DNA of 64,000 nt from Nonomuraea solani (GCF_900108335.1 NZ_FNVT01000001.1:612977-676976); one strand, 5' to 3'; shown: positions 44,006-52,550, counted from the stretch's first letter. Program-made: numbers and translations. The notes: generated by a model from the sequence alone, not told the origin.

Positions 44006-44349
44006 GTGAGGAGCGGGCCATGGAGTACCGGGTGGACGTCAGTGGCGGGGAGGTCAGCGGGGCCATCGCGATGGGGCCCGGCGCCCGGGCGACCGTCAAC
44101 AACGTCGGCGCGCGCGGGGAGGCCGGGCCACTGCTGGACCGGCTGGAACGGCTGCTCGGGGAGCACGCGGCGGACCTGCCGGAGGCGGCGCAGGCGGGGC
44201 GGGACGTCGAGGACGTCCGGCGGGAGCTGGAGCAGGCGGAACCGGACAGGTCGCGCATTCTGGACGCGCTCAAGCGGCTGTCGGTGCGGGCGGCCGAGGT
44301 GTCGGTGATCGTGGAGGTCGTCTCCCAGATCCGCGCCCTCTTCCCGTGA
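44002..44349 (+). CDS. Small protein coupled to the membrane protein
   Basis: A 115-residue (or 109 from ATG 44020, which has the better GAGGAG site) soluble protein. Its N-terminus YRVDVSGGEVSGAIAMGPGA resembles the C-terminal tail of the preceding membrane protein, and the rest is a helical, heptad-like region (LLDRLERLLGEHAADLPEAA, then VRRELEQAEPDRSRILDALK). The shared N-terminal signature suggests a binding module that lets the two proteins meet. The first ATG overlaps the upstream stop (ATGA). Confidence 0.6.
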   Translation: MSEERAMEYRVDVSGGEVSGAIAMGPGARATVNNVGARGEAGPLLDRLERLLGEHAADLPEAAQAGRDVEDVRRELEQAEPDRSRILDALKRLSVRAAEVSVIVEVVSQIRALFP

Positions 44350-44390
44350 CGCGCCCTCTTCCCGTGACACGCTCTTTCCCGTGACACGCC
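44338..44390. repeat. Three near-identical 18-bp tandem repeats over a stop codon
   Basis: CTCTTCCCGTGACGCGCC, CTCTTCCCGTGACACGCT and a 17-base third copy lie head to tail. The first contains the TGA that ends the small protein gene, so copy number change would not alter the protein. Confidence 0.75.
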
Positions 44391-44411
44391 GGGGCCCCGA
44401 GGGCCCCGGCG
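44387..44411. terminator. Hairpin terminator
   Basis: An 11-bp stem CGCCGGGGCCC / GGGCCCCGGCG with a CGA loop, between the small-protein gene and the convergent nuclease-like gene. Confidence 0.75.
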
Positions 44412-44423
44412 CACGGCGTGCCG

Positions 44424-45671
44424 TCAGCGGCCGAAGCAGATCGTGCGGCCCGCCTTGACGCGGTCGGCCGGGTACGTCACGCGATCGATCGAGGCGCCCT
44501 GCCGGTCGGCCAGGATGATGGTGTCACCCCTGTTGCCGAGTTGCAGGGCCCCGCCCAGCGTCACCCGGAGCGTGGTCCCGCCCTCGACGGAGCCGCTCAG
44601 CGCCTCGCGGCCCCCGGCGGCGTCCACCAGCGCCCAGCCCGTCAGGTCGATCGCGGCGGACGTCACGTTGAGCAGGGTGACGCTCTCGTTGCCGCGGTCC
44701 GTCCCCAGCGGGTCCGGCAGCGCGGCCACGATGAGCAGGTCGCCGGCCGCGACCGGCGGTTTGCCCCCGCCACCTCCCGGCACGGGGTCCGGGCTGATGA
44801 TGAAGTCTTCCGGCCACATCGTGAGCTGGATCTGCTGCCCCGACCCCTTGACCACGTCGTGCAGGTTGCCCCGCTCAAGCTTGGGGATCAGGAACAGCTC
44901 GTCGTCCCGGTTGACCGGGTCGGCCCGCAGCCAGGCGTCGAAGCCGTCGAAGTCGGTGGCCTGCGCCAGGAACGGCACCAGCCGCCGGAACAACTTCGGC
45001 CACATCACCAGCCGCTCGGCGTCGTCGAGGTCGTTCACCGTCGCCGCGCCGTTGGGGTCGGCGGTCGAGCGCGGCCAGATGCCGGCGGCCTTGCGCCGGG
45101 CGGCCTGGGACACCTCCGCCAGATGCGTACGCAGGTCGGCGGGCAGCGTGGCGTAGAACGCCGGATAGACCAGCCCCTCGGCCAGCAGCCTGCCGTTCAC
45201 GGACTGGTCCACCATGGGCGGGTCCAGGAACACCGAGGCGCCGTCGGGGCCCGGATGCTCGCCCGTGAAGACGAAGGCGATCAGGCGGCCGTTGCCGTCG
45301 ATGCCGTTGGAGAGCACGTAGCCGCGGATGGAGTCCTGGTCCGCCTTCTCCACCTTGTTCGGCAGATCGCGCCAGAAGACCACGTTACGGAAGCCGAGCA
45401 GCTCCAGCAGCCTGTCCCGCGCCGCGTTGGCCCCTTCCAGCTCCTGGTGGGTCTCCGCGAAGTGGGTCTCCAGCGCGTCGATGGCTTCGAGGCGGGCGGA
45501 GATGCCGCGACGGTTGATCTGCGGCGGTGTGCCCGAGCGCCGTGGCAGCCCCTCCACCAGCGAGGGCGTGTCGGGCAGGAACTTCACGGTGTCGCCGTCG
45601 GGCTCGGGGCCCTGTCTCGGGAGATCCGGATACCGGATGACGAAGTTGCCGCGTAGCAGCGTGTAGCTCAT
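44424..45671 (-). CDS. Thermonuclease-like domain fused to a lamin-tail domain
   Basis: A 414-residue protein without a signal peptide. Residues 20-80 and 150-210 match the staphylococcal-nuclease fold: PEPDGDTVKFLP supplies the calcium-binding Asp, and ISARLEAIDALETH supplies Arg, Asp and Glu in the same order as Arg35, Asp40 and Glu43 of SNase; RRKAAGIWPRS matches the C-terminal helix. After a unique middle region and a Gly/Pro linker, residues 320-414 form a lamin-tail (LTD) immunoglobulin fold (ESVTLLNVTSAAIDLTGWAL, GDTIILADRQG). Predicted to act on nucleic acids; the start at 45671 is the first family-like Met. Confidence 0.65.
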   Translation of the reverse strand: MSYTLLRGNFVIRYPDLPRQGPEPDGDTVKFLPDTPSLVEGLPRRSGTPPQINRRGISARLEAIDALETHFAETHQELEGANAARDRLLELLGFRNVVFWRDLPNKVEKADQDSIRGYVLSNGIDGNGRLIAFVFTGEHPGPDGASVFLDPPMVDQSVNGRLLAEGLVYPAFYATLPADLRTHLAEVSQAARRKAAGIWPRSTADPNGAATVNDLDDAERLVMWPKLFRRLVPFLAQATDFDGFDAWLRADPVNRDDELFLIPKLERGNLHDVVKGSGQQIQLTMWPEDFIISPDPVPGGGGGKPPVAAGDLLIVAALPDPLGTDRGNESVTLLNVTSAAIDLTGWALVDAAGGREALSGSVEGGTTLRVTLGGALQLGNRGDTIILADRQGASIDRVTYPADRVKAGRTICFGR

Positions 45672-45750
45672 GGATGCCCCCCATCCTGTTCCCCCGACCA
45701 TTGGTCAGCGGAGCGTAACTCTCATATCGGGCACCGTCCATGCACGCTGT

Positions 45751-46473
45751 CTACTTCTCCGGCAGGCGGGACTGGAGGCCGTCGAGGACGCGTTCGAGGC
45801 CGTACTCGAAGGCGTCCTGGCCGGTCTTCGAGGCGTCATCGCCGCGCTGCGCCGCGTACAGCGCGCGCAGGCGCGGGTAGTCCTGGACGGCCCGCTCGGC
45901 GGCCGGCCACAGGCGCTCGGCCCACTCCCGGGCGCTCTGCCCGCTGCGGGCGACCATGGACAGCCACGCGGCCTCGCTCGTCGAGACCCCGAGCACGAAG
46001 GCGGTGACCGTGGACACGGCCTGGTCGGCCTCTTCGAGCGAGAGGCCGGCGGTCTCGAAGACGCTCAGCATGTATTCGCTCTGCCGCAGCATGTTGGGCC
46101 CGAGGTAGGCCAGGCCCGCCTCGCCGAGCTTGGCGGCCATCCACGGGTGGCGCAGGATCACCGCGCGCAGGGCGCGCGCCACCTCGGTCGCGGTCGCCCG
46201 CCACTCGCCCGCGTCGGGCAGCGGCAGCTCGCCGTAGACCTCGTCCACGGCCAGCTCGAACAGCTCGTCCTTGCTGGCCACGTGCCGGTAGAGCGAGGTG
46301 GCGCCGGCGCCCAGCCTGCTGCCGAGGCGGCGCATGCTCAGGTTGTCGGCGCCCTCCTCGTCGAGCAGCCGCACGGCCTCGGCCACGATGGACTCCCTGT
46401 TGAGCACGGGCTGCTCGCGCTCGCGGCGCGGGCGGGCCCACACCGAGGGGATCTGCTGGTCGTCTGCTGGCAT
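45751..46473 (-). CDS. TetR-family regulator with TetR_C_1 domain
   Basis: A 240-residue repressor. The HTH is LNRESIVAEAVRLLDEEGAD, then GSRLGAGATSLYRHVASKDE; the C-terminal domain with ILRHPWMAAKLGEAGLAYLG is TetR_C_1-like, similar to regulators of drug efflux. ATG 46473 has GGAGG seven bases upstream. It is divergent from fmdB across a 132-base spacer, so it may repress the formamidase operon. Confidence 0.85.
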   Translation of the reverse strand: MPADDQQIPSVWARPRREREQPVLNRESIVAEAVRLLDEEGADNLSMRRLGSRLGAGATSLYRHVASKDELFELAVDEVYGELPLPDAGEWRATATEVARALRAVILRHPWMAAKLGEAGLAYLGPNMLRQSEYMLSVFETAGLSLEEADQAVSTVTAFVLGVSTSEAAWLSMVARSGQSAREWAERLWPAAERAVQDYPRLRALYAAQRGDDASKTGQDAFEYGLERVLDGLQSRLPEK

Positions 46474-46537
46474 GATGTCTCCTCCCGGGCCCACCTTAGC
46501 GTACGACGTGCGCAGATGCGTACAGTGAACTCGCATA

Positions 46538-46566
46538 TTGACGGAAATTTCCGGCGCACTAGATTT
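46538..46566 (+). promoter_or_regulatory. Predicted fmdB promoter with overlapping palindrome
   Basis: A -35-like TTGACG (46538-46543), 17-base spacing and AGATTT (46561-46566) precede fmdB. The perfect palindrome CGGAAATTTCCG (46542-46553) covers the -35 and spacer, a typical repressor position. A second inverted repeat, GTACG...CGTAC, lies at 46501-46523. Confidence 0.45.
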
Positions 46567-46605
46567 CTGACTACGTAACCCTCGCGCGATCGAGGTGACG
46601 GGCCC

Positions 46606-46887
46606 ATGGCGACCTACGCCTACCAGTGCGCGGACTGCGGCCCCTTCGAGGTGCGCAGGCCGATCGGCACCGCCGAGCCCCGCGCGGAATGCGCGGGCTG
46701 CGGAGCGCCGGCCCCCCGCGTGTTCACGCCGCCACTGCTGGCGCGTACCCCGCCCGCCAAGGCCCGCGCGTTGCGCGCGCAGGAGGCCAGTGCCCACGAA
46801 CCCCGGGTGGTGGACGGCGTGCCGCCGGCCGAACGGCGGCCCGCGCCCCCGCCCGACCCCCGCTGGGCCGGCCTGCCCCGCCCCTGA
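46606..46887 (+). CDS. fmdB: FmdB-family zinc-ribbon regulatory protein
   Basis: A 93-residue protein with the FmdB zinc ribbon: CADCGPFE and CAGCGAPA form two CxxC knuckles. A Pro/Ala/Arg-rich tail follows. In the methylotroph where it was named, FmdB regulates the amide-inducible fmd genes. It sits 15 bases before fmdA in one operon. Confidence 0.85.
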   Translation: MATYAYQCADCGPFEVRRPIGTAEPRAECAGCGAPAPRVFTPPLLARTPPAKARALRAQEASAHEPRVVDGVPPAERRPAPPPDPRWAGLPRP

Positions 46888-46902
46888 CCCAGGGAGGACC
46901 CC

Positions 46903-48150
46903 ATGCCGGACGTCGTCTTCAGCGTCGACCAGACCCTTTCCATGGCCGCCCAGATGGTCCCCGGCCACAACCGCTGGCACCCCGACATCCCGGCCGCGGC
47001 GAACGTGCGGCCCGGCTCGGAGTTCCGCGTCGAGTGCCGCGAGTGGACCGACGGGCAGATCGGCGACAACGACTCCGCGAGCGACGTACGCGACGTGGAC
47101 CTGTCGGTCTGTCACATGCTCAGCGGCCCCATCGCGGTGCAGGGCGCCGAGCCCGGGGACCTGCTCGTCCTCGACATCCTCGACCTCGGCCCCGTGCCCC
47201 AGGCCGTCGGCGCCGCGCCCGGCGAGGGCTGGGGCTACACCGGGATCTTCGCCAGGGAGAACGGCGGCGGGTTCCTGACCGACCAGTTCCCGCAGGCGTA
47301 CAAGGCGATCTGGGACTTCCACGGCCAGCAGGCGACCTCCCGCCACATTCCGGGCGTGCGCTTCACCGGAATCACGCACCCCGGCCTGTTCGGCACGGCG
47401 CCGTCGGCGGACCTGCTCGCCCGCTGGAACGCCAGGGAGCGGGCCCTCATCGACACCGACCCGGGACGGGTGCCGCCGCTCGCGCTGCCGCCGCTGCCCC
47501 AGGGCGCGCTGGCCGGCACGCTGAAGGGCCCGGAGCTGGAGCGGATAGGCAGGGAGGGCGCGCGTACGGTCCCCGCCAGGGAGAACGGCGGCAACCACGA
47601 CATCAAGAACTTCACCCGCGGCGCCCGCGTCTTCTACCCCGTGCACGTGCCCGGCGCCCTGCTGTCGGGCGGCGACCTGCACTTCAGCCAGGGCGACGGC
47701 GAGATCAGCTTCTGCGGCGCCATCGAGATGGGCGGATACGTGGACTTCCACGTCGACCTCATCAAGGGCGGCATGGAGAAGTACGGCGTCACCACCAACC
47801 CGATCTTCATGCCGGGCAACGTCGAGCCGCGCTACACCGAGTTCCTGTCGTTCATCGGCATCTCGGTGGACCACGGCACCGACACGAACCTGTACAACGA
47901 CGCCACGGTCGCCTACCGCAACGCCTGCCTGAACGCGATCGAGTACCTCAAGAAGTTCGGCTACAGCGGCGAGCAGGCGTATCTGCTGATCAGCGCCGCC
48001 CCGGTGGAGGGCCGGGTGAGCGGCATCGTCGACATCCCGAACGCCTGCTGCACCCTCTACCTGCCGACCGCCATCTTCGACTTCGACATCCGCCCCACGG
48101 CCGACGGCCCGCGCCGCGCCGACCGGGGCGCCTGCGCGGTGAGCGGCTGA
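46903..48150 (+). CDS. fmdA: Formamidase/acetamidase
   Basis: A 415-residue hydrolase releasing ammonia from formamide or acetamide, of the FmdA/AmdA family. The N-terminal SVDQTLSMAAQMVPGHNRWH, GDLHFSQGDGEISFCGAIEM and ENGGNHDIKNF match conserved segments of the metal-binding core. It is cytoplasmic. AGGGAGG precedes ATG 46903. Together with the regulator and the MetX-like hydrolase it forms a short-chain amide-utilisation operon. Confidence 0.9.
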   Translation: MPDVVFSVDQTLSMAAQMVPGHNRWHPDIPAAANVRPGSEFRVECREWTDGQIGDNDSASDVRDVDLSVCHMLSGPIAVQGAEPGDLLVLDILDLGPVPQAVGAAPGEGWGYTGIFARENGGGFLTDQFPQAYKAIWDFHGQQATSRHIPGVRFTGITHPGLFGTAPSADLLARWNARERALIDTDPGRVPPLALPPLPQGALAGTLKGPELERIGREGARTVPARENGGNHDIKNFTRGARVFYPVHVPGALLSGGDLHFSQGDGEISFCGAIEMGGYVDFHVDLIKGGMEKYGVTTNPIFMPGNVEPRYTEFLSFIGISVDHGTDTNLYNDATVAYRNACLNAIEYLKKFGYSGEQAYLLISAAPVEGRVSGIVDIPNACCTLYLPTAIFDFDIRPTADGPRRADRGACAVSG

Positions 48151-49163
48151 TGCTCGAATACAAGACCTTCGAGCTGGGGAATCTCACGCTCCAGCACGGC
48201 GCCACACTGCGCGGCGCCCGCCTGGCCTACCAGACCTACGGCGAGCTGGCGCCCGACCGCGGCAACGCGATCCTCTATCCGACCTGGTATTCGGGGCGGC
48301 ACTGGGACAACGAGTGGCTGATCGGCCCCGGCATGACGCTCGATCCCGGCCGATATTTCATCATCGTCCCTAACATGCTCGGCAACGGCCTGTCCAGCTC
48401 GCCGAGCAACACCCCGCCGCCGTACGACCGGGCCAGATTCCCCCGGGTGACCGTGTACGACAACGTCGCCGCCCAGCACCGCCTGGTCACCGAGAAGTTC
48501 GGCATCGAGCGGCTGGCGCTGGTCACCGGCTGGTCCATGGGGGCCGGGCAGACGTACCAGTGGGCGGTCAGCCACCCCGAGATGGTGCCCAGGATCGCCC
48601 CGTTCTGCGGCTCGTCCCGTACCAGCACGCACAACCGGGTCTTCCTGGAGGGCGTCAAGGCCGCGCTGACCGCCGACGCCACCTTCGCCGGCGGCTGGTA
48701 CGCCCACCCGCCCGTCACCGGCCTGCGCGCCGCGGCCCGGGTCTACGCGGGCTGGGGGTTCTCGCAGGCGTTCTACTGGCGTCACCTGTACGAGGAGCTC
48801 GGCTACAGCTCGCTCGAAGATTTCCTGGTCGGCTTCTGGGAGGGCTTCTTCCTCGACGACCGGGACGCCAACAACCTGCTGACCATGCTCTGGACCTGGC
48901 AGAACGCCGACGTCGGCCAGACCCCTGGATTCGGCGGCGACACGGTGGCCGCGCTCGGCTCGATCAAGGCGCGGGCCCTGGTGATGCCGGCCGAGAAGGA
49001 CCTGTACTTCCCGCCGGAGGACGAGGAGTGGGCGGTCCGGCACATCCCCGACGCCGAGCTGCGTGTCATCCCGGGCGTATGGGGACACTTCGCCGGGCAC
49101 GGAAGCAACCCCGAGGACACCCGCTTCATCGACGCCGCCCTGAGGGAGTTGATGTCGCTCTAG
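48150..49163 (+). CDS. MetX-like alpha/beta hydrolase
   Basis: A 337-residue alpha/beta hydrolase of the homoserine O-acetyltransferase (MetX)-like family. The nucleophile serine lies in VTGWSMGAGQTYQW, the Asp in VMPAEKDLYFPP and the His in GVWGHFAGHG. The N-terminal ATLRGARLAYQTYGELAPDR and IIVPNMLGNGLSSSPSN are family marks. Its start overlaps the fmdA stop by one base (TGATG). Because it is embedded with the amidase, a hydrolase acting on esters or amides is as likely as a methionine-pathway enzyme. Confidence 0.85.
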   Translation: MLEYKTFELGNLTLQHGATLRGARLAYQTYGELAPDRGNAILYPTWYSGRHWDNEWLIGPGMTLDPGRYFIIVPNMLGNGLSSSPSNTPPPYDRARFPRVTVYDNVAAQHRLVTEKFGIERLALVTGWSMGAGQTYQWAVSHPEMVPRIAPFCGSSRTSTHNRVFLEGVKAALTADATFAGGWYAHPPVTGLRAAARVYAGWGFSQAFYWRHLYEELGYSSLEDFLVGFWEGFFLDDRDANNLLTMLWTWQNADVGQTPGFGGDTVAALGSIKARALVMPAEKDLYFPPEDEEWAVRHIPDAELRVIPGVWGHFAGHGSNPEDTRFIDAALRELMSL

Positions 49164-50587
49164 TGGCGCATGCTCGCGGTCCTGGCCGTCGCCGGGCCGT
49201 AGCCGAGCGCGCCCATCATGCCCTGCTCCTGGTGGTACAGGTTGTGGCAGTGGAACATCCACTCGCCCGGGTTGTCGGCGTGCACGTCGAGGTTCAGGCG
49301 TTCGCGCGGCTTGATGTTCACGGTGTCCTTGCGCGGCCCGCTCCGGCCCGTTCCGGTCCTGAGCTGGAAGGTGTGGCCGTGCAGGTGCATCGGGTGCCAC
49401 ATGGGCGACTGGTTGTCGAGCACGATCCTGATCGTCTCGCCCCGCTCCACCCGCAGCCGCATCGGGTCGTCGCTCAGCCTGCCGTTGAGCGTCCACTCGT
49501 TGCCGGACGGGCGCATGCCGAGCGTCACGGTGACGGTCCTGGCCGGGCGGGCCAGGTGGTCAGCACGCCGAGCATTCAGGTCCCCATATTTCAGCATCCG
49601 TCCGTCGAGCTGCGGCACCTTCACCTCCGACGGCGGCGCCACCGCGCGGCGCGCGGTCCGTACCACGGCGAACGCCCGCGCCCCCTTCCCCTCGGCCGTC
49701 GCGACCAGCGGGAACGCCCCCGCGTCGAGCGTGGCGACGAAGTCGTACCGTTCGCCCATCCCGATCACGAACGTGTCCACGGCGACGGGCCGGCACGGGA
49801 ACCCGTCGGTGTGCGTCACGGTCATCCGATGCCCGCCGAGCGCCACCCGGAAGGCCGTGTCGGCCGCCGCGTTGATCACCCGGAACCTGACCCGCCTGCC
49901 CGGCCGGCTGTGGAACGTCATGGGCGCCTCCGGCGGCCGCCCGTTGACCAGGTAGAGCGGATGCCGCAACTCGCCCGCCACCCCGCCGAGCACCGTGCTG
50001 CGGATGGTGGCGTCGTGGGCGGTGGAGGCGTTCAGCCGCCTGAGCACGTCGTCGGGGGTGCCGCCGATGCCGTCCAGCCAGTCGTCGAGCACGACCGTGA
50101 ACTCCTGGTCGTAGCCGAGCGGCTCACGCGGGTCGGCCACGATCAGCGTGCCGTACAGGCCGCGGTCGTTCTGCATGCCGACGTGCGAGTGGTAGAAGTA
50201 CGTGCCCGGATCCGGCACCCGGAAGACGTAGTCGAAGCTGCCACCCGGCGGGGTGGGCTCCTGCGTGAAGCCGGGCGCGCCGTCCATCCGCGGGTCGATC
50301 CTGATGCCGTGCCAGTGCACCGTGGTGTCGGCCGGCAGCTCGTTGACCAGCCGCGCGCGGACGAGCTGCCCGGCCGTGGCCTCGATCGCCGGGCCCGGCA
50401 AGATGTCGTCGTAGGCCCAGGTGGTGACCGTCCTGCGGCCCAGGGAGAGGGTGGCAGGGCGGGCGCGCAGCACGTACGTGTGCGGCCGCGCCCACCCGGC
50501 CGCCACCCCCGGCGCCATGGTGGTGCCCACGGCCGCGAACACGCCCGTGACGAACACCCTGCGCGAAACGTTCCCCGCAATGTCCAC
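49160..50587 (-). CDS. Tat-exported multicopper oxidase
   Basis: A 475-residue laccase/CueO-type multicopper oxidase. The N-terminus has a twin-arginine signal (NVSRRVFVTGVFAAVG). The four copper motifs are present: HWHG, YHSHV, HPMHLHGH and HCHNLYHQEQGM, the last bearing the T1 Cys-His and axial Met. It oxidises metals or phenolics with O2 outside the membrane. GTG 50587 with GGGAG six bases upstream is preferred over the ATG at 50632. The last gene of the leftward NMT1-LacI group; a separate promoter may exist in the 54-base gap. Confidence 0.87.
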   Translation of the reverse strand: MDIAGNVSRRVFVTGVFAAVGTTMAPGVAAGWARPHTYVLRARPATLSLGRRTVTTWAYDDILPGPAIEATAGQLVRARLVNELPADTTVHWHGIRIDPRMDGAPGFTQEPTPPGGSFDYVFRVPDPGTYFYHSHVGMQNDRGLYGTLIVADPREPLGYDQEFTVVLDDWLDGIGGTPDDVLRRLNASTAHDATIRSTVLGGVAGELRHPLYLVNGRPPEAPMTFHSRPGRRVRFRVINAAADTAFRVALGGHRMTVTHTDGFPCRPVAVDTFVIGMGERYDFVATLDAGAFPLVATAEGKGARAFAVVRTARRAVAPPSEVKVPQLDGRMLKYGDLNARRADHLARPARTVTVTLGMRPSGNEWTLNGRLSDDPMRLRVERGETIRIVLDNQSPMWHPMHLHGHTFQLRTGTGRSGPRKDTVNIKPRERLNLDVHADNPGEWMFHCHNLYHQEQGMMGALGYGPATARTASMRH

Positions 50588-50641
50588 AGATGACTCCCCC
50601 GTCCCCTTCGCAAGGTAACGGAGAGTGATCATCGAGGGCGG

Positions 50642-51664
50642 TCACGACACGCGGGGCGGCGCCGTGGAGCCCCGGACCACCAGGGACACCGGGAGCAGCA
50701 GGGAGCGGGCCGGGCGATCGGGCTGGCCGATGCAGTCCAGGAGCATGCGGGCCGCCTCCGCCCCCAGCTCGTGGTGTGGCACCGCCACCGTCGTCAGGGG
50801 CGGGCGGAGCTTGTCCAGGAAGGGCATGTCGTTGAAGCCGATCACGCTCACGTCGCCCGGACACGACAGGCCGCGTTCGGCGAAGACGTCGTAGCAGCCG
50901 AGCGCGATGAGGTCGTTGCCGGCCACCACCGCCGTGAGGTCCGGCGAACGGCCGAGTAGCTCCCGCATGGCGGCGGCGCCGTCGGCCTCGCTCCAGTGGG
51001 CGCACTCCACGACGAGGTCGCCGGGCAGGCCGTGGTCGCGGGCGGCGTGGCGGAAGGCCCGGGCGCGGACGCGGCCGGTGGAGGTGGTCAACGGGCCCGA
51101 CAGGTGGGCGATGCGGACGTGGCCGAGCTCCGCCAGGTGGTGGACGGCGGCGGCGACCCCCGTGGCGTCGTCGCCCGTCACGGCGGGGATGCGGGCGTGC
51201 TCGACCTGGCGGTTGATCAGGACCATCGTGACGCCCCGCTCGTGCAGCCGGCGCAGCAGGGGGTGGTCGAGGCGGGCGGTGGCGACGATGAGGCCCTCGA
51301 CCTGGCGGGAGCGGAGCGACTCGATCTGGGCGCGTTCGCGCTCCTCGTCGTTGTCGGTGTTGACGATCCACACGTTGTAGCCGCCGGCCTCCAGGACGCT
51401 CTCCACGCCGCGCACGATCGGTGGGAACAGGGGGTTGGTCAGGTCGGGGATCACCAGCCCGACCGTGCCGGAACGGGACGTCTTGAGGCTGCGGGCCGCC
51501 GAGTTGGGCTGGTAGCCGAGGGCCTGGGCGGCGCGCATGACGCGGCGGGCGGTCTCCGCGCTGATCTGCTGGCGGGTCTTCGGGTTGAGGGCGCGCGAGG
51601 CCGTGGCGGTGTGGACGCCGGCGGCCTCGGCGACGTCGCGGAGGGTCGGTGCTGGGTCGGTCAT
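50642..51664 (-). CDS. LacI-family transcriptional regulator
   Basis: A 340-residue repressor. The LacI HTH (TLRDVAEAAGVHTATASRAL) and hinge helix (QPNSAARSLKT) precede a type I periplasmic-binding-like ligand domain (GLVIPDLTNPLFPPIVRGVE and VIGFNDMPFLDKLRPPLTTV). The start overlaps the stop of the NMT1-type gene by four bases. The likely targets are the two GCAA-N4-TTGC operators between 52531 and 52601, controlling both divergent operons. The effector is probably the transported compound or a catabolite. Confidence 0.88.
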   Translation of the reverse strand: MTDPAPTLRDVAEAAGVHTATASRALNPKTRQQISAETARRVMRAAQALGYQPNSAARSLKTSRSGTVGLVIPDLTNPLFPPIVRGVESVLEAGGYNVWIVNTDNDEERERAQIESLRSRQVEGLIVATARLDHPLLRRLHERGVTMVLINRQVEHARIPAVTGDDATGVAAAVHHLAELGHVRIAHLSGPLTTSTGRVRARAFRHAARDHGLPGDLVVECAHWSEADGAAAMRELLGRSPDLTAVVAGNDLIALGCYDVFAERGLSCPGDVSVIGFNDMPFLDKLRPPLTTVAVPHHELGAEAARMLLDCIGQPDRPARSLLLPVSLVVRGSTAPPRVS

Positions 51665-52518
51665 CGGCCGCGTTCGTCTCCTAGGTCCGACAGCAGGTCT
51701 CCGTCAGGGGCGGTGCCGTAGCGGCGCCGCAGGCCGAGGACCGTGGAGAGCGATTCCACGTCCGCGCGCCCGCCGGCCACCAGGCCCTCGTCCGGGTCCT
51801 TCAGCCGTCGAAGGTAGCGGGCCGCGGCGGCGGGCGGCAGCCGCAGCGCCGTGGCGGCCTCCTCGGTGACGAGGTCGTCCACCCGGCCGGCCAGGATCGC
51901 CGTGGTGGTCTCGCGCAGGGTGTCCGCGAGCGTCCTGACGGCCGGCGCGGCTCCCAGGGAGCAGAGCACCGTGCCCAGGTACGGGCGCGGCACCCCCGCC
52001 AGCCGCACCGCCCCCGCGTCCTCGGCCCGCAGGTCGGCGCCCGCGTTGAGCATGGTCGCCGCGCAGCCGCCGGACAGCAGCGCCTCCAGGCGGCGCGGCG
52101 TGGAGCCGAGCGTGGCCAGGCGGTAGTCGCCGGGGCGCAGGCCGAGCGCCTCCAGCGCCGCGTACAGGGCGAACGCGTAACCGGAGTCCGGCACGTCGAC
52201 CCCCACCACCTCGCCCGCCAGTTCGGCCGCCGAGCCCAGCCCGGGACGGCCGTACAGGGCGAGACCGAGCCCCCGGTCCACGGCGGAGACGATGCGCACG
52301 TCGGCGGTCAGCCCGAGCGGGTTGGCCGGGACGTGGCGGTAGGCGATCACGTTGTCGGGGCTGGTCAGCGCGGCGTCGATCTCGCCCTTGAGGAGGGCGC
52401 GGAACTGGGCGGGGGAGGAGGCGACCGGCACTTCGGCGACGTCCGGCAGGCCGAGCCGCTGGGCGGTGCGGAGGAGAACGGACGGGCTGAAGGCGCCGAC
52501 CGTCAGGGGTCTGCTCAC
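51661..52518 (-). CDS. NMT1/THI5-like substrate-binding protein without export signal
   Basis: A 285-residue type II periplasmic-binding fold protein (LTVGAFSPSVLLRTAQRLGL, LLKGEIDAALTSPDNVIAYR, VVGVDVPDSGYAFALYAALE). Similar proteins bind pyrimidine precursors, taurine or aromatic sulfonates for ABC uptake, but no signal peptide or lipobox is present here, so it probably acts in the cytoplasm as a sensor, carrier or enzyme. GTG 52518 has GGAGG in place. It is co-transcribed with the LacI gene. Confidence 0.7.
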   Translation of the reverse strand: MSRPLTVGAFSPSVLLRTAQRLGLPDVAEVPVASSPAQFRALLKGEIDAALTSPDNVIAYRHVPANPLGLTADVRIVSAVDRGLGLALYGRPGLGSAAELAGEVVGVDVPDSGYAFALYAALEALGLRPGDYRLATLGSTPRRLEALLSGGCAATMLNAGADLRAEDAGAVRLAGVPRPYLGTVLCSLGAAPAVRTLADTLRETTTAILAGRVDDLVTEEAATALRLPPAAAARYLRRLKDPDEGLVAGGRADVESLSTVLGLRRRYGTAPDGDLLSDLGDERGR

Positions 52519-52530
52519 CTGGCCTCCTTC

Positions 52531-52545
52531 GTGCAGTCGTTTGCG
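52531..52545. promoter_or_regulatory. LacI-type operator O1
   Basis: GTGCAGTCGTTTGCG contains GCAG-TCGT-TTGC, one mismatch from the LacI-family palindrome GCAA-nCGn-TTGC. It lies next to the start of the NMT1-LacI operon. Confidence 0.65.
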
Positions 52546-52550
52546 CCCTC

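Noticed and set aside
45751..47874. 707-codon minus-strand frame
   Set aside because: The TetR protein occupies only 45751-46473; the upstream part is antisense to fmdB/fmdA.
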